This document shows positions 44,432 to 52,977 of a stretch of DNA of 64,000 nucleotides, one piece after another. The notes under the pieces are model-generated. The model searched no databases. It was not told the origin of the DNA and saw only the letters and a list, made by a program, of their open reading frames with translations. Position 1 is the first letter of the stretch; each line of letters starts with the position of its first letter. The position numbers and the translations under genes were made by a program. Origin of the DNA: ENR-C587 sp942493235 (lineage in GTDB: Bacteria; Bacteroidota; Ignavibacteria; Kapaibacteriales; UBA2268); contig OW818676.1 in the NCBI GenBank assembly GCA_942493235.1, forward strand, positions 2,976,001-3,040,000, read 5' to 3'.

Positions 44432-47046
44432 AAACTCCTGATGATATTTTAGCAGAAATAATAAATTCCGAAAAGAAAAATAACAAAGGTAAACTGAAAA
44501 TATTTTTCGGAATGTGTGCCGGAGTTGGAAAAACATATTCAATGCTAAAGCATGCTAAAGAATTACTCCATAATGGTGCAGACATAGTAATTGGCTATGT
44601 TGAAACTCATGGCAGAGAAGAGACTGCTGAATTGACCGAAGGGTTTTTAATTATTCCTCGGATAAAACTAATTTATAAAGGAATTGAATTTGAAGAATTT
44701 GATTTGGAAAAAACTCTTGAGCTAAGACCGGAATATGTAATAGTTGATGAATTAGCTCATACTAATATGGCAGGTACAAAACACAGCAAAAGATATCAAG
44801 ATGTTTTAGAATTACTTGATAATGGCATTAATGTTTTTACTACTTTAAATGTACAGCATATTGAAAGCCGAAGCAAAACAGTTGAGCAAATTACAGGAGT
44901 AAGTATAAATGAGACAGTACCTGATTCTATAATCGAATTAGCAGAAGACATTGAGTTAATTGATTTACCTATTGAAGAGTTACTAAAAAGACTTTACGAA
45001 GGTAAAGTTTATTTTCCAGATAAGATAAAATTAGCTACAAATAACTTTTTTAAAACCGGAAATCTTATTTCACTTAGAGAAATGGCATTACGGCTTACTG
45101 CTGAAAAAGTCGAGTCAGACTTGATTGATTATATGAGTGAGAAAAACATTAAAGGTCCTTGGAAAGCTGGAGATACAATCTTGGTTGCTGTCGGTTCAAG
45201 CCCTTATTCGGCAGAGCTTATCAGATGGGCAAGACGAATAGCGTATTCATTGAAAACAAAGTGGTTCGCTGTTTATGTTCGCACTAATGATATTATTGAT
45301 GAGATTAAAAATCAACAGCTTGAGATAAATCTACGTCTTGCAAAAGAATTAGGTGCTGAAGTAATCACTACTGCCAATACAGACTTGGTTGCCGGAATTA
45401 TTGATATAGCTGTCCAACATAATGTTACTCAAATAATTATTGGAAAACCAGCTAAGTATAGTATTTTAAATTATATAAAAAAGAATAATTATATTGACAG
45501 ACTGATAAATGAAAGTGGCGATATTGATGTTTATATAGTCAGACCAAGCAAAGTAAAGCAAAAAGATATAAAAAAATCAAAACGACTAACATTAAAATCA
45601 AAACCTAAAGAATATCTGATAGCGGCATTAAGTGTATTTATATTTTCAATTATTTCCTTGCCATTTACTAACTACATAGGTTATCAGACAATTGGTTTAA
45701 TTTTACTCTTAAATCTAATTATTTTACCTTTTTTTATTGGTAGGGGACCAATTATTTTTGCTGCTTTATTGAATTCACTACTTTGGAATTATCTGTTTAT
45801 TCCTCCGCTTTTTACCTTCGAGATTGATAAATTACATGATTTAATGACTTTGATTTTGAATATGGTGGTTGCAATTTCAAGTGGATTTCTATCGACAAAA
45901 ATTCGCAAACAACAACAATTAGTTAAGTTAAGGGAAGTTTATACTCTTGCTATGCTTAATTTTACTCAAGATTTGTCCAAATCAAATAATAAATTCGAGA
46001 TAATTCAAACTACTTTAGAGCATATTGATAAAACAATTAATGCAAATGCAACTTTTATTAATTTAAATATTGAGCCAATTGCAAGCACTAGAGAATTATG
46101 GACTATTACAGAAAAAGAAAAATCAATTGCCAAATGGAGCTTAGAAAATAATCAAATCAGTGGTAAGTTTACAAATAATTTGCCTGATTCAATTTGCCAG
46201 TATATACCAATTATTAGTAGCAATAGTAAAATTGGGATTCTTGCTCTATATTTAATTAACAAGCAAAGTGTCGAGTCAGAAAATTTAGTTAATAATTTCC
46301 TGACTCAAATGATAAATATCTACGAGAAGCAAGATTCAAGAGAAATACTACAAAAAATCGAATTAGAAAAAGAATCAAAAAAATTATATGATACATTGAT
46401 TGACTCCATTTCGCATGAGTTCAGAACCCCAATAGCTGTAATAACCGGAGCATCATCAATATTGTTCGATAATAAAGTAAATGAGAATCATATTATTGTA
46501 AATGAATTAGCTAAAGAAATTTACTCTGCATCTAAAAGAATTGATTTGTTAGTTGAAAATCTACTTGATATTAATAGACTTGAATCTGGGCAATTAAATT
46601 TGAATAAAACTGTTAATTCAATCAACGAACTGATTTATGATGTTATTACTCAAATTAATATCGAAGCGAAAGACCGGAAAATCAGTACTGAATTTGACAA
46701 AACCAATCCATATTTGCTAATAGATTATAACTTCATTCGTCAAGCAATTTTTAATATAGTTAATAATGCTTGCGTATATACTCCAGATAATGCCTTAATC
46801 GAAATTAAGACAGAATTGTATAAAGATAAATGCGTTATTATTATTAATGATTATGGACAGGGGGTTAGCCCTGAGCATTTGGATAAGCTTTTTGATAAAT
46901 TCTATAGAGTTCAAAATTCTAAAACAGGAGGAACCGGTTTGGGGTTGTCTATAAGCAAAGGTTTTATTGAAGCACATAAAGGGAAAATTTCAGCGAATAT
47001 TAATAGCTCAGGAGGATTAATGTTTTATATTGAGTTGCCTATATGA
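44428..47046 (+). CDS. kdpD: Osmosensitive K+ channel histidine kinase KdpD
   Basis: A 872-residue sensor kinase. Residues 21-230 form the KdpD domain with P-loop GMCAGVGKTYSML, then GYVETHGREETAEL and VDELAHTNMAGTKHSKRYQDV. A universal-stress-protein domain follows (about 245-370). Four membrane spans lie around 390-490 (DUF4118). A linker/GAF-like region precedes the HisKA box SISHEFRTPIAVITGA (His663) and an HATPase with a NIVNNACVYTP N-box and GTGLGLSISKGFIEAH. It senses K+ limitation or turgor and phosphorylates KdpE. It overlaps kdpE by four bases. Confidence 0.96.
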   Translation: MKTPDDILAEIINSEKKNNKGKLKIFFGMCAGVGKTYSMLKHAKELLHNGADIVIGYVETHGREETAELTEGFLIIPRIKLIYKGIEFEEFDLEKTLELRPEYVIVDELAHTNMAGTKHSKRYQDVLELLDNGINVFTTLNVQHIESRSKTVEQITGVSINETVPDSIIELAEDIELIDLPIEELLKRLYEGKVYFPDKIKLATNNFFKTGNLISLREMALRLTAEKVESDLIDYMSEKNIKGPWKAGDTILVAVGSSPYSAELIRWARRIAYSLKTKWFAVYVRTNDIIDEIKNQQLEINLRLAKELGAEVITTANTDLVAGIIDIAVQHNVTQIIIGKPAKYSILNYIKKNNYIDRLINESGDIDVYIVRPSKVKQKDIKKSKRLTLKSKPKEYLIAALSVFIFSIISLPFTNYIGYQTIGLILLLNLIILPFFIGRGPIIFAALLNSLLWNYLFIPPLFTFEIDKLHDLMTLILNMVVAISSGFLSTKIRKQQQLVKLREVYTLAMLNFTQDLSKSNNKFEIIQTTLEHIDKTINANATFINLNIEPIASTRELWTITEKEKSIAKWSLENNQISGKFTNNLPDSICQYIPIISSNSKIGILALYLINKQSVESENLVNNFLTQMINIYEKQDSREILQKIELEKESKKLYDTLIDSISHEFRTPIAVITGASSILFDNKVNENHIIVNELAKEIYSASKRIDLLVENLLDINRLESGQLNLNKTVNSINELIYDVITQINIEAKDRKISTEFDKTNPYLLIDYNFIRQAIFNIVNNACVYTPDNALIEIKTELYKDKCVIIINDYGQGVSPEHLDKLFDKFYRVQNSKTGGTGLGLSISKGFIEAHKGKISANINSSGGLMFYIELPI

Positions 47047-47738
47047 ATGATAAAGTAAAAGTATTAGTAATTGATGATGAACCTCAAATTCAGAAGTTAC
47101 TAAAAATAACTCTTGAAATTAATGATTATCATTATTTTGAAGCTACAAGTGCTAAAGAAGGCGTTAGATTAGCTGCTTCAATAATGCCGGATATTATTTT
47201 ATTAGATTTAAATTTACCCGATGAAGACGGGCTTTTTGTTCTTAAACTTATACGGCAGTGGAGTAAGGCTCAGATTATAATTCTTTCTGTTCGAAATTCC
47301 GAGAAAGATAAAATATTATTGCTTGATAATGGGGCTGATGATTATTTAACTAAACCGTTTCATTCAGGTGAGCTTTTAGCAAGGCTTAGAGTTGCTATAA
47401 GGCATTTAGATGACAACTCTACCGATGTACATAACCTTTCTATTTTAAACCTTGAAATTAATTTTGTTTCCAGAACCGTTAAAAAAGAAGGAAAATCCAT
47501 TAGCCTTACTTCAACTGAATATGCACTCCTTAGGCTTTTAGCATTGAATCAAAATAAAGTACTGACCCACAAGCAAATATTAGATAAAATTTGGGGCAAT
47601 TCGTTTTCGGATGAAACTCAATATTTGAGAGTTTTTATCGGACAACTAAGAAAAAAAATAGAAGATAATTCATCTGAACCTAAATTAATTAAAACAATTT
47701 CGGGAGTAGGTTATATAATGACAAGCGAGAATGAATAG
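47043..47738 (+). CDS. kdpE: KdpE response regulator
   Basis: A 231-residue OmpR-family protein: receiver domain with acidic pair DDE (11-13), phosphoacceptor Asp55 (ILLDLNLPDEDG), Lys in LTKPFHSGEL, then a winged-helix domain (SLTSTEYALLRLLALNQNKV, YLRVFIGQLRKKIEDN, ISGVGYIM). It activates the kdp promoter; the tandem site at 39909 is its likely target. It is the last gene of the operon; no hairpin terminator was recognised in the 80 bp to the convergent gene. Confidence 0.95.
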   Translation: MNDKVKVLVIDDEPQIQKLLKITLEINDYHYFEATSAKEGVRLAASIMPDIILLDLNLPDEDGLFVLKLIRQWSKAQIIILSVRNSEKDKILLLDNGADDYLTKPFHSGELLARLRVAIRHLDDNSTDVHNLSILNLEINFVSRTVKKEGKSISLTSTEYALLRLLALNQNKVLTHKQILDKIWGNSFSDETQYLRVFIGQLRKKIEDNSSEPKLIKTISGVGYIMTSENE

Positions 47739-47819
47739 TTTTATTTAACAGCCTTCACTGATTATTTATTATCTCCTTAATTGCTTAGTAATTAGTTTAC
47801 ATTTATTGTTTAGGTTAAC

Positions 47820-48485
47820 CTATTGCAATGTATTTACAGGTACGTACTTCTCAATATATCCGTCTGCTCCGAATTTATAATCAGAAGTACTGATTGAATA
47901 AATTGAAGAAATAGAGTCACAATTCGGTGAAAATACAATACCTTTTTCTTTTATCGAAATCAATCCTCCGGGAAATACTTTACCCTCTTTTATTGTCATG
48001 AATTTATTATCTCCGTAGAATTGAGCCATCTCAAATTTTGACTTCTGCTCTCCATCTTTGGTGAATAATTTCATAATATATTTGCCAATCATTTTTTGAT
48101 TTTTCGGAGATTTAAGTACAACTACGCCCATCAAATTATCATAAACATAAAATTTTGAAACAGCAAAATAATTATATCCACGAATCTGATCTTCTTTTGT
48201 GTCCGGATTAATCCGTTTCTCTACGAAATTCAGTATAAAATTAGTATCCAAAAGCTTCATCTTTCCTTTATCTAATTCAATATTGACTAATTCAATTGAA
48301 TATGGAAGTGTAAATGTCGGGAATAGGCTTATATATTTGGAATATGCAAAATCGGAACGTCTAAGTTTATCGGGGTCTTTATCCGAACTGAATATCTCGA
48401 ATCCATCATATATATAAAATATTCCTATTCCTATTCCTAATAAAAGTACTGCCAGTGCCCAATATAATTTCTTTTTAGCTATCAT
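47820..48485 (-). CDS. Hypothetical membrane-anchored protein
   Basis: A 221-residue protein with one N-terminal membrane anchor (LYWALAVLLLGIGIGIFYIY, residues 8-27) and an extracytoplasmic part rich in beta strands (KYISLFPTFTLPYSIELVNI, YFAVSKFYVYDNLMGVVVLK, KFGADGYIEKYVPV). No family recognised. It is convergent with kdpE and has no same-strand neighbour nearby. Confidence 0.65.
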   Translation of the reverse strand: MIAKKKLYWALAVLLLGIGIGIFYIYDGFEIFSSDKDPDKLRRSDFAYSKYISLFPTFTLPYSIELVNIELDKGKMKLLDTNFILNFVEKRINPDTKEDQIRGYNYFAVSKFYVYDNLMGVVVLKSPKNQKMIGKYIMKLFTKDGEQKSKFEMAQFYGDNKFMTIKEGKVFPGGLISIKEKGIVFSPNCDSISSIYSISTSDYKFGADGYIEKYVPVNTLQ

Positions 48486-48641
48486 AACTTATTATAGTAA
48501 ATTCTATTATTCTCAAAAAAGTTTTTTTTCAAACATCATTAGAATACAAAATTAATGTTTTTATGGATAGAAAAAAACTTTTACATATTTTTTATATTTT
48601 TTTATCTTTATTTTGTAAGCTTTAAGTCTTTTTTTGGGGTC

Positions 48642-48934
48642 TTCGCTATTTTAAGTGGGTAAGCAAATAATTGTTATTAGTATAAAGAAAATCCTTATAT
48701 ATCAAATATTGATTTTTGATATCTTATTTGATAAACATCTTTGATTATTAATCTTAACTCCGTTAGGAGTTAAACATCGGTAACATAATGAGATACACCA
48801 CCAGCACTCTTTTATTTTAACAACAAAAAGAGAAGAAAGAGTCGGGGGGACTAAAAAATGTTTATTACCAATGTTCAACTGCTAACGCAGTTGTAAGAAA
48901 GATTTCTTTATTTGCTTACCCACACATAATAGCG
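48642..48934. mobile_element. MITE-3 copy, uninterrupted (about 293 bp)
   Basis: Ends TTCGCTATTTTAAGTGGGTA(AGCAAATAA) and TTTGCTTACCCACACATAAT(AGCG). The internal hairpin AACTCCGTTAGGAGTT with ACATCGGTAACATAATGAG, and CAACTGCTAACGCAGTTG near the right end, are shared with the 33.7-kb copy. This copy gives the pre-insertion sequence for the MITE-1 insertion at 34038. Confidence 0.82.
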
Positions 48935-49015
48935 TAGAAACTTTTTTTTTAAAAGATTACATCATTTATATTTTCATTCGTCTATTTCTTTTTTTATAAT
49001 CTAATTGAAACAGCA

Positions 49016-50107
49016 ATGACCGAATCTATTTTTATAGACGAAAATATTCCTTTTCTATCAGATATTCTATCAGGATATTTTGATATTAAATTATTCAAAG
49101 GCAGGGAGTTAACAGCTCAAGAGCTTATTATTAACAACTGCTCTGCCCTATTTATTCGCTCTACAGCAATAGTAAATAGTGAGTTACTAAGCGGTACAAA
49201 TGTCAAATTTGTTGCTACGGCTACTTCAGGTATTGACCATATAGATACCGAGTATCTGAAATCGAAAAATATTTGCTTTGCCTCAGCTCTTGGCTCTAAT
49301 TCTAATTCGGTTGCCGAGTATGTAATATATTCCATTATGAAATGGGCTTTTGACAAATCTAATCTATTAAAAGATAAAACTATTGGAATTATCGGCTTCG
49401 GAAATATCGGCACGAAAGTCGGATACTATGCTGATTTATTAGGAATGAAAGTACTTGTCAACGACCCTCCATTAAAAGATAGTAATTACATATTTCCAGA
49501 CTATATTCATTACTGCGAATTAGCGGAGCTATTAAAAAATTCGGATATTATCACTAATCATGTACCTCTAAATAATTCAGGGAATTATTCTACACTCAAT
49601 CTGTTAGATGATAGCAATTTGAATCTGATAAAGAACAAGTCTTTGTTTATTCACTGTTCTCGTGGAAAAGTAGTTAATGAAGTTGCACTATTAAATAGTA
49701 TAAAAAACAAAGATATCAGTCTTGTAATCGACGTATTTGAAAACGAACCAATTGCTAATAAGGAATTATCTGAAAGAGCCATATTTGCAACCCCACATAT
49801 TGCCGGATATTCAAGAGACGGAAAAATTATCGGTGTGCTGATGGTATTAAATGCTTTCGCAAAATTCAAGTCAATGAAGTTTGATTTATCAATACTTACT
49901 GAACAACTGAATAATGATACTAATCCATTGAACATTAACGCAAATGAACAATTGAAAATATATACAAATATCCAAAAATCACGTAATATAGAAGCAGATT
50001 CAGAGCAATTTAAAAATATTTTTAATTCATTTGATACAGCTAAGGAGTTTGATTTACTCAGAAAGCATTATCCCCCAAAACGTGAATATTTGCAATACAA
50101 GAAATAA
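49016..50107 (+). CDS. pdxB: 4-phosphoerythronate dehydrogenase
   Basis: A 363-residue D-2-hydroxyacid dehydrogenase of PdxB type. N-terminus ESIFIDENIPFLSDILSGYF matches PdxB (VDEN-P). NAD-binding motif GFGNIGTKVG; catalytic CSRGKVVNE (Arg), VIDVFENEP (Glu) and TPHIAGYS (His). The C-terminal PdxB extension ends with EFDLLRKHYPPKREY, a close match to the family's terminal motif. It makes 2-oxo-3-hydroxy-4-phosphobutanoate for the DXP-independent pyridoxal phosphate route. Other pdx genes are not nearby. Confidence 0.93.
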   Translation: MTESIFIDENIPFLSDILSGYFDIKLFKGRELTAQELIINNCSALFIRSTAIVNSELLSGTNVKFVATATSGIDHIDTEYLKSKNICFASALGSNSNSVAEYVIYSIMKWAFDKSNLLKDKTIGIIGFGNIGTKVGYYADLLGMKVLVNDPPLKDSNYIFPDYIHYCELAELLKNSDIITNHVPLNNSGNYSTLNLLDDSNLNLIKNKSLFIHCSRGKVVNEVALLNSIKNKDISLVIDVFENEPIANKELSERAIFATPHIAGYSRDGKIIGVLMVLNAFAKFKSMKFDLSILTEQLNNDTNPLNINANEQLKIYTNIQKSRNIEADSEQFKNIFNSFDTAKEFDLLRKHYPPKREYLQYKK

Positions 50108-50237
50108 TTGTTTTGAACGCCTGCTCCTCTCCATTCAATTCAACGCTTTACTGTGAGAAAACAAGTACTTACATTAGTAGTTGAACAGAGATTATTGGGT
50201 TTTAAAAGAAACTTTGATTGTTTATAATAAACAGAAA

Positions 50238-50960
50238 CTACACCATAAGTAGAAGTCTTAAAATACCTTTTAATACTAATTGAGGCTCATAGATATATTT
50301 AAAGTTGAAAGGGTATCCTTCAATAATATTATAACCGCCACCACTGGTTATCACATTAGTTAAATTAGCCTTTTGCAGCCCGCTAACAAAAGAATCAACC
50401 CCCTTGAGGGTTATATTCAGTATCCCGTTATTAATTGCAGTGGTAGTGTCTCTGCCGAATTCTGCATTAGAATAATGAAGTTCAGTAAGAGGCAGAGCTG
50501 AAGTAAAATGATTTAATGCTTTGGACTGTGTGTATAATCCGGGAATAATAAAACCACCTTCACAAATGCAATCAGCATTTACCGAATTAATTGTAATTGC
50601 AGTTCCGAAATCAATAGTGATAAACGGAGCCGGAAACATTGTCTCTGCCGCTATAAGTCCTAATTTGCGGTCAGTTCCCATTGAATTAACTTCAGAAAAA
50701 TCAATTTTATTATAGACTGAAATTAAATCATTAGCGTTATAGAATTCAATATTATTCTGCTTAAAGCATGTAGATAGTTCCAAGAATGCACTTAAATTTA
50801 CCGAAGAGATACAGATTAGTTCAAATTTTTTTGATTTAATATATTCCAATATCTCTCTATAAGGTTTTTTTTTGATTTGTTGAGTAGAAAATTCAATTCC
50901 GTCGAAAAGCTTTATTCTGGAATTTCCTATATCAATAGCAAGTTTATTATTTAATATCAT
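50238..50960 (-). CDS. coaX: Type III pantothenate kinase
   Basis: A 240-residue kinase starting at the ATG at 50960; the TTG at 50984 is not needed. Family motifs: IDIGNSRIKLF (phosphate loop), FEGVNSMGTDRKLGL-like EVNSMGTDRKLGLIAAE, FITIDFGTAITIN and CEGGFIIPGLYTQSKALN, with TNVITSGGGYNIIEGY near the end. CoaX phosphorylates pantothenate, the first CoA step, and is insensitive to CoA. Its start overlaps the end of birA by 14 bp, so the two form a coupled operon. Confidence 0.93.
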   Translation of the reverse strand: MILNNKLAIDIGNSRIKLFDGIEFSTQQIKKKPYREILEYIKSKKFELICISSVNLSAFLELSTCFKQNNIEFYNANDLISVYNKIDFSEVNSMGTDRKLGLIAAETMFPAPFITIDFGTAITINSVNADCICEGGFIIPGLYTQSKALNHFTSALPLTELHYSNAEFGRDTTTAINNGILNITLKGVDSFVSGLQKANLTNVITSGGGYNIIEGYPFNFKYIYEPQLVLKGILRLLLMV

Positions 50961-51699
50961 ATCGAATTGAGTCTCCGTTGTCAATTATAAGTTCTTCTTT
51001 AGTTTGAAGATTCACGAGTCTTAATCTACCGTCGTCCATTAGCTCTCTGATCATATATTCATCGGACTGGTTTGGCAGGTGGGCGATTTTATTTTCTAAA
51101 TTAAGTTCATTACGCCAAATATGGAATAATTGATCAATATCCATATTTATCAATTGCTTAAACGCACTAATTATTTTCTCGCTAACTTGTCTAACTATGC
51201 AGTCATACCCAAGCATAGCCAGAGAAACCGGAGTATTATCTTTTACATCGGGGAATTGCATTTGGCGAACATTTACCCCCATACCGATTATACTCTGCTT
51301 ACAGAATTCACCTTGGAAACTATGCTCGGCAAGCACACCGGAAATTTTCCCGTATTTATTATGCTCTATAATTGCCAATACATCATTTGGATATTTGATT
51401 CTGAATATATTCGATTGAGTTAATTCATGAAGTGCATTTTTAACGGCGATAGCTCCGAGAGCCTGAAATACAATCACTTGCGAGAATTTAATCTGTTCGG
51501 AATGATTCATTCCTATTGAGCAATATACATTATCTTTGGAATTTCCCTGCCAAGTCTTTTCATTTCTACCTCTACCCTTAGTCTGATAGTCGGCTGTAAC
51601 AACTACAAAATCATCATCATTGAGCAGGGACTTAGCCATATCATTAGTTGAGCTAATAGATTCAAAATGAAAATGCTTTAGTCGTATATTTTCAATCAT
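50947..51699 (-). CDS. birA: Biotin-[acetyl-CoA-carboxylase] ligase
   Basis: A 250-residue ligase without the N-terminal helix-turn-helix of E. coli BirA, so it is a ligase only. The ATG at 51699 follows AGGA. It has SSTNDMAKSL, the biotinyl-AMP loop GRGRNEKTWQG, and KYPNDVL with the catalytic Lys. C-terminal SH3-like part is present. It transfers biotin to the carboxylase carrier protein. It overlaps coaX and lies six bases after the auxiliary lipoprotein gene. Confidence 0.94.
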   Translation of the reverse strand: MIENIRLKHFHFESISSTNDMAKSLLNDDDFVVVTADYQTKGRGRNEKTWQGNSKDNVYCSIGMNHSEQIKFSQVIVFQALGAIAVKNALHELTQSNIFRIKYPNDVLAIIEHNKYGKISGVLAEHSFQGEFCKQSIIGMGVNVRQMQFPDVKDNTPVSLAMLGYDCIVRQVSEKIISAFKQLINMDIDQLFHIWRNELNLENKIAHLPNQSDEYMIRELMDDGRLRLVNLQTKEELIIDNGDSIRYDIK

Positions 51700-51704
51700 C
51701 AATA

Positions 51705-52340
51705 CTATTCCTTACTAAATTCGGCATTATAGAAAGATACAAAAATCATATCGCTCAAGTCCGAAAATGCTTTGCCGAAAGCCGGAGCTATTGAAGTTAC
51801 ATCATTATTCGGGCGTTTTGCTTGAGTTTTAAAAGTCTCACTTATAATGATTTGAGCATCGGCACCTTTGCTCGGTTTTTTAGTAAATACCGCTTGCATA
51901 GATACTTCCACATAGCAGCTATCTTTCTCGTATTTAACGGAACTAATTGCGTCCATCTGCAATAGTCTTAGCTCGAGAGTATAGTCCGGGTCTAATATAG
52001 AAGAAGAACTAACTACACCTGATTTGAATACATTTAGCTGGCTATATCTCTGTTTAAAAAAATCTGTCAATAAAGAAGGGAAATCACTTACCCAACGATG
52101 ATAGTAATATTTGCGGATATTTTTATTATCCCACATAGCATATAAGTGGTCTGTATCAACATTTTCAGCAGGATAGCAGTCCCTGATTTGCAATACTCCG
52201 GGTATTTGAAGTCCGGTCGAAATTACCGACTTAAAAGAATCAAGTTTATAATAATCAATTTTCGGATATTCAGTGCGAATATTTATGCACGAAGTGCAAG
52301 TTAAAACTATCAGAACGAGTATAGTATAAATTCTTTTCAT
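51705..52340 (-). CDS. ABC-type transport auxiliary lipoprotein (PqiC-like)
   Basis: A 211-residue lipoprotein with lipobox LTCTSC (Cys18). The mature part fits the ABC-type transport auxiliary lipoprotein family (DYYKLDSF, VSDFPSLLTDFFKQRYSQLN, YTLELRLLQMDAISSVKYEK, FKTQAKRPNNDVTSIAPAFG, KAFSDLSDMIF), whose members (PqiC, YmbA-type) work with MCE-domain lipid transporters in the periplasm. No MCE, permease or ATPase gene is adjacent; instead birA follows after five bases. Its ABC partners must be elsewhere. Confidence 0.78.
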   Translation of the reverse strand: MKRIYTILVLIVLTCTSCINIRTEYPKIDYYKLDSFKSVISTGLQIPGVLQIRDCYPAENVDTDHLYAMWDNKNIRKYYYHRWVSDFPSLLTDFFKQRYSQLNVFKSGVVSSSSILDPDYTLELRLLQMDAISSVKYEKDSCYVEVSMQAVFTKKPSKGADAQIIISETFKTQAKRPNNDVTSIAPAFGKAFSDLSDMIFVSFYNAEFSKE

Positions 52341-52429
52341 ATCGAGCTTATCAATAGTTTTAAAAAAACAAATATATATATTTTTTCCGAAATATTTAAA
52401 ATTTATTTACAAGAGATTGAATCAAAAAA

Positions 52430-52553
52430 AACAGCGTTAGCTGTTTAACATCGGTAACACAATGCGATACATCAGTCCCTTACCCTATACCCCAACCACG
52501 AACTATAGTTCCCAACCTAACTTTTCTACCCACTAAAATAGAGAAGAGCCAAC
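52430..52553. repeat. Truncated MITE-3 fragment
   Basis: ACAGCGTTAGCTGT and AACATCGGTAACACAATG match the hairpin region of MITE-3, and the right end TACCCACTAAAATAGAG resembles its inverted end. The rest is missing or diverged. Confidence 0.55.
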
Positions 52554-52559
52554 ATTTCT

Positions 52560-52964
52560 CTACAAATAATTAATATTATATGTAATTTCTACACCGGCAT
52601 TATCAAATAATACTCCTACGGGACAAGTCTTAAGAGTTGTGTCTAAGCATTTTTCAATTTTTTCTTGTGCTTCTTCTGTTTTTATTGAAAGCTCAAAATT
52701 TATATATGTAATTGTCGGGGCATTGTTTTCTTGCTCGGCAAACATTAGCAATTCCATTTGAGTAAAACCTATTCTCATCTTTTGAGCTACTAAAGCAAAA
52801 ATAGTACCTATACAGCCGTTTAATGACATAACAAGCATCTCTAATGCTGTCGCACCTGTATTGTCGCCACCCTTTGCTAGGGGCAAATCTATTGCTATAC
52901 TATGCCCTCTACCGTTATCTACTACTGACTGAAATTTCTCTTTCCATATACAAGTCGATTTCAT
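52560..52964 (-). CDS. OsmC/Ohr-family peroxiredoxin-like protein
   Basis: A 134-residue protein with both conserved cysteines of the OsmC fold: LNGCIGTIFALVAQKM (Cys52 region) and LKTCPVGVLFDNAGVE (Cys near 115). Domain and length match the OsmC group that reduces organic hydroperoxides. It sits immediately after the DUF2723 gene start region on the same strand (13 bp after its stop), which may only reflect compact packing. Confidence 0.88.
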   Translation of the reverse strand: MKSTCIWKEKFQSVVDNGRGHSIAIDLPLAKGGDNTGATALEMLVMSLNGCIGTIFALVAQKMRIGFTQMELLMFAEQENNAPTITYINFELSIKTEEAQEKIEKCLDTTLKTCPVGVLFDNAGVEITYNINYL

Positions 52965-52977
52965 TTTTTACCTTTAT

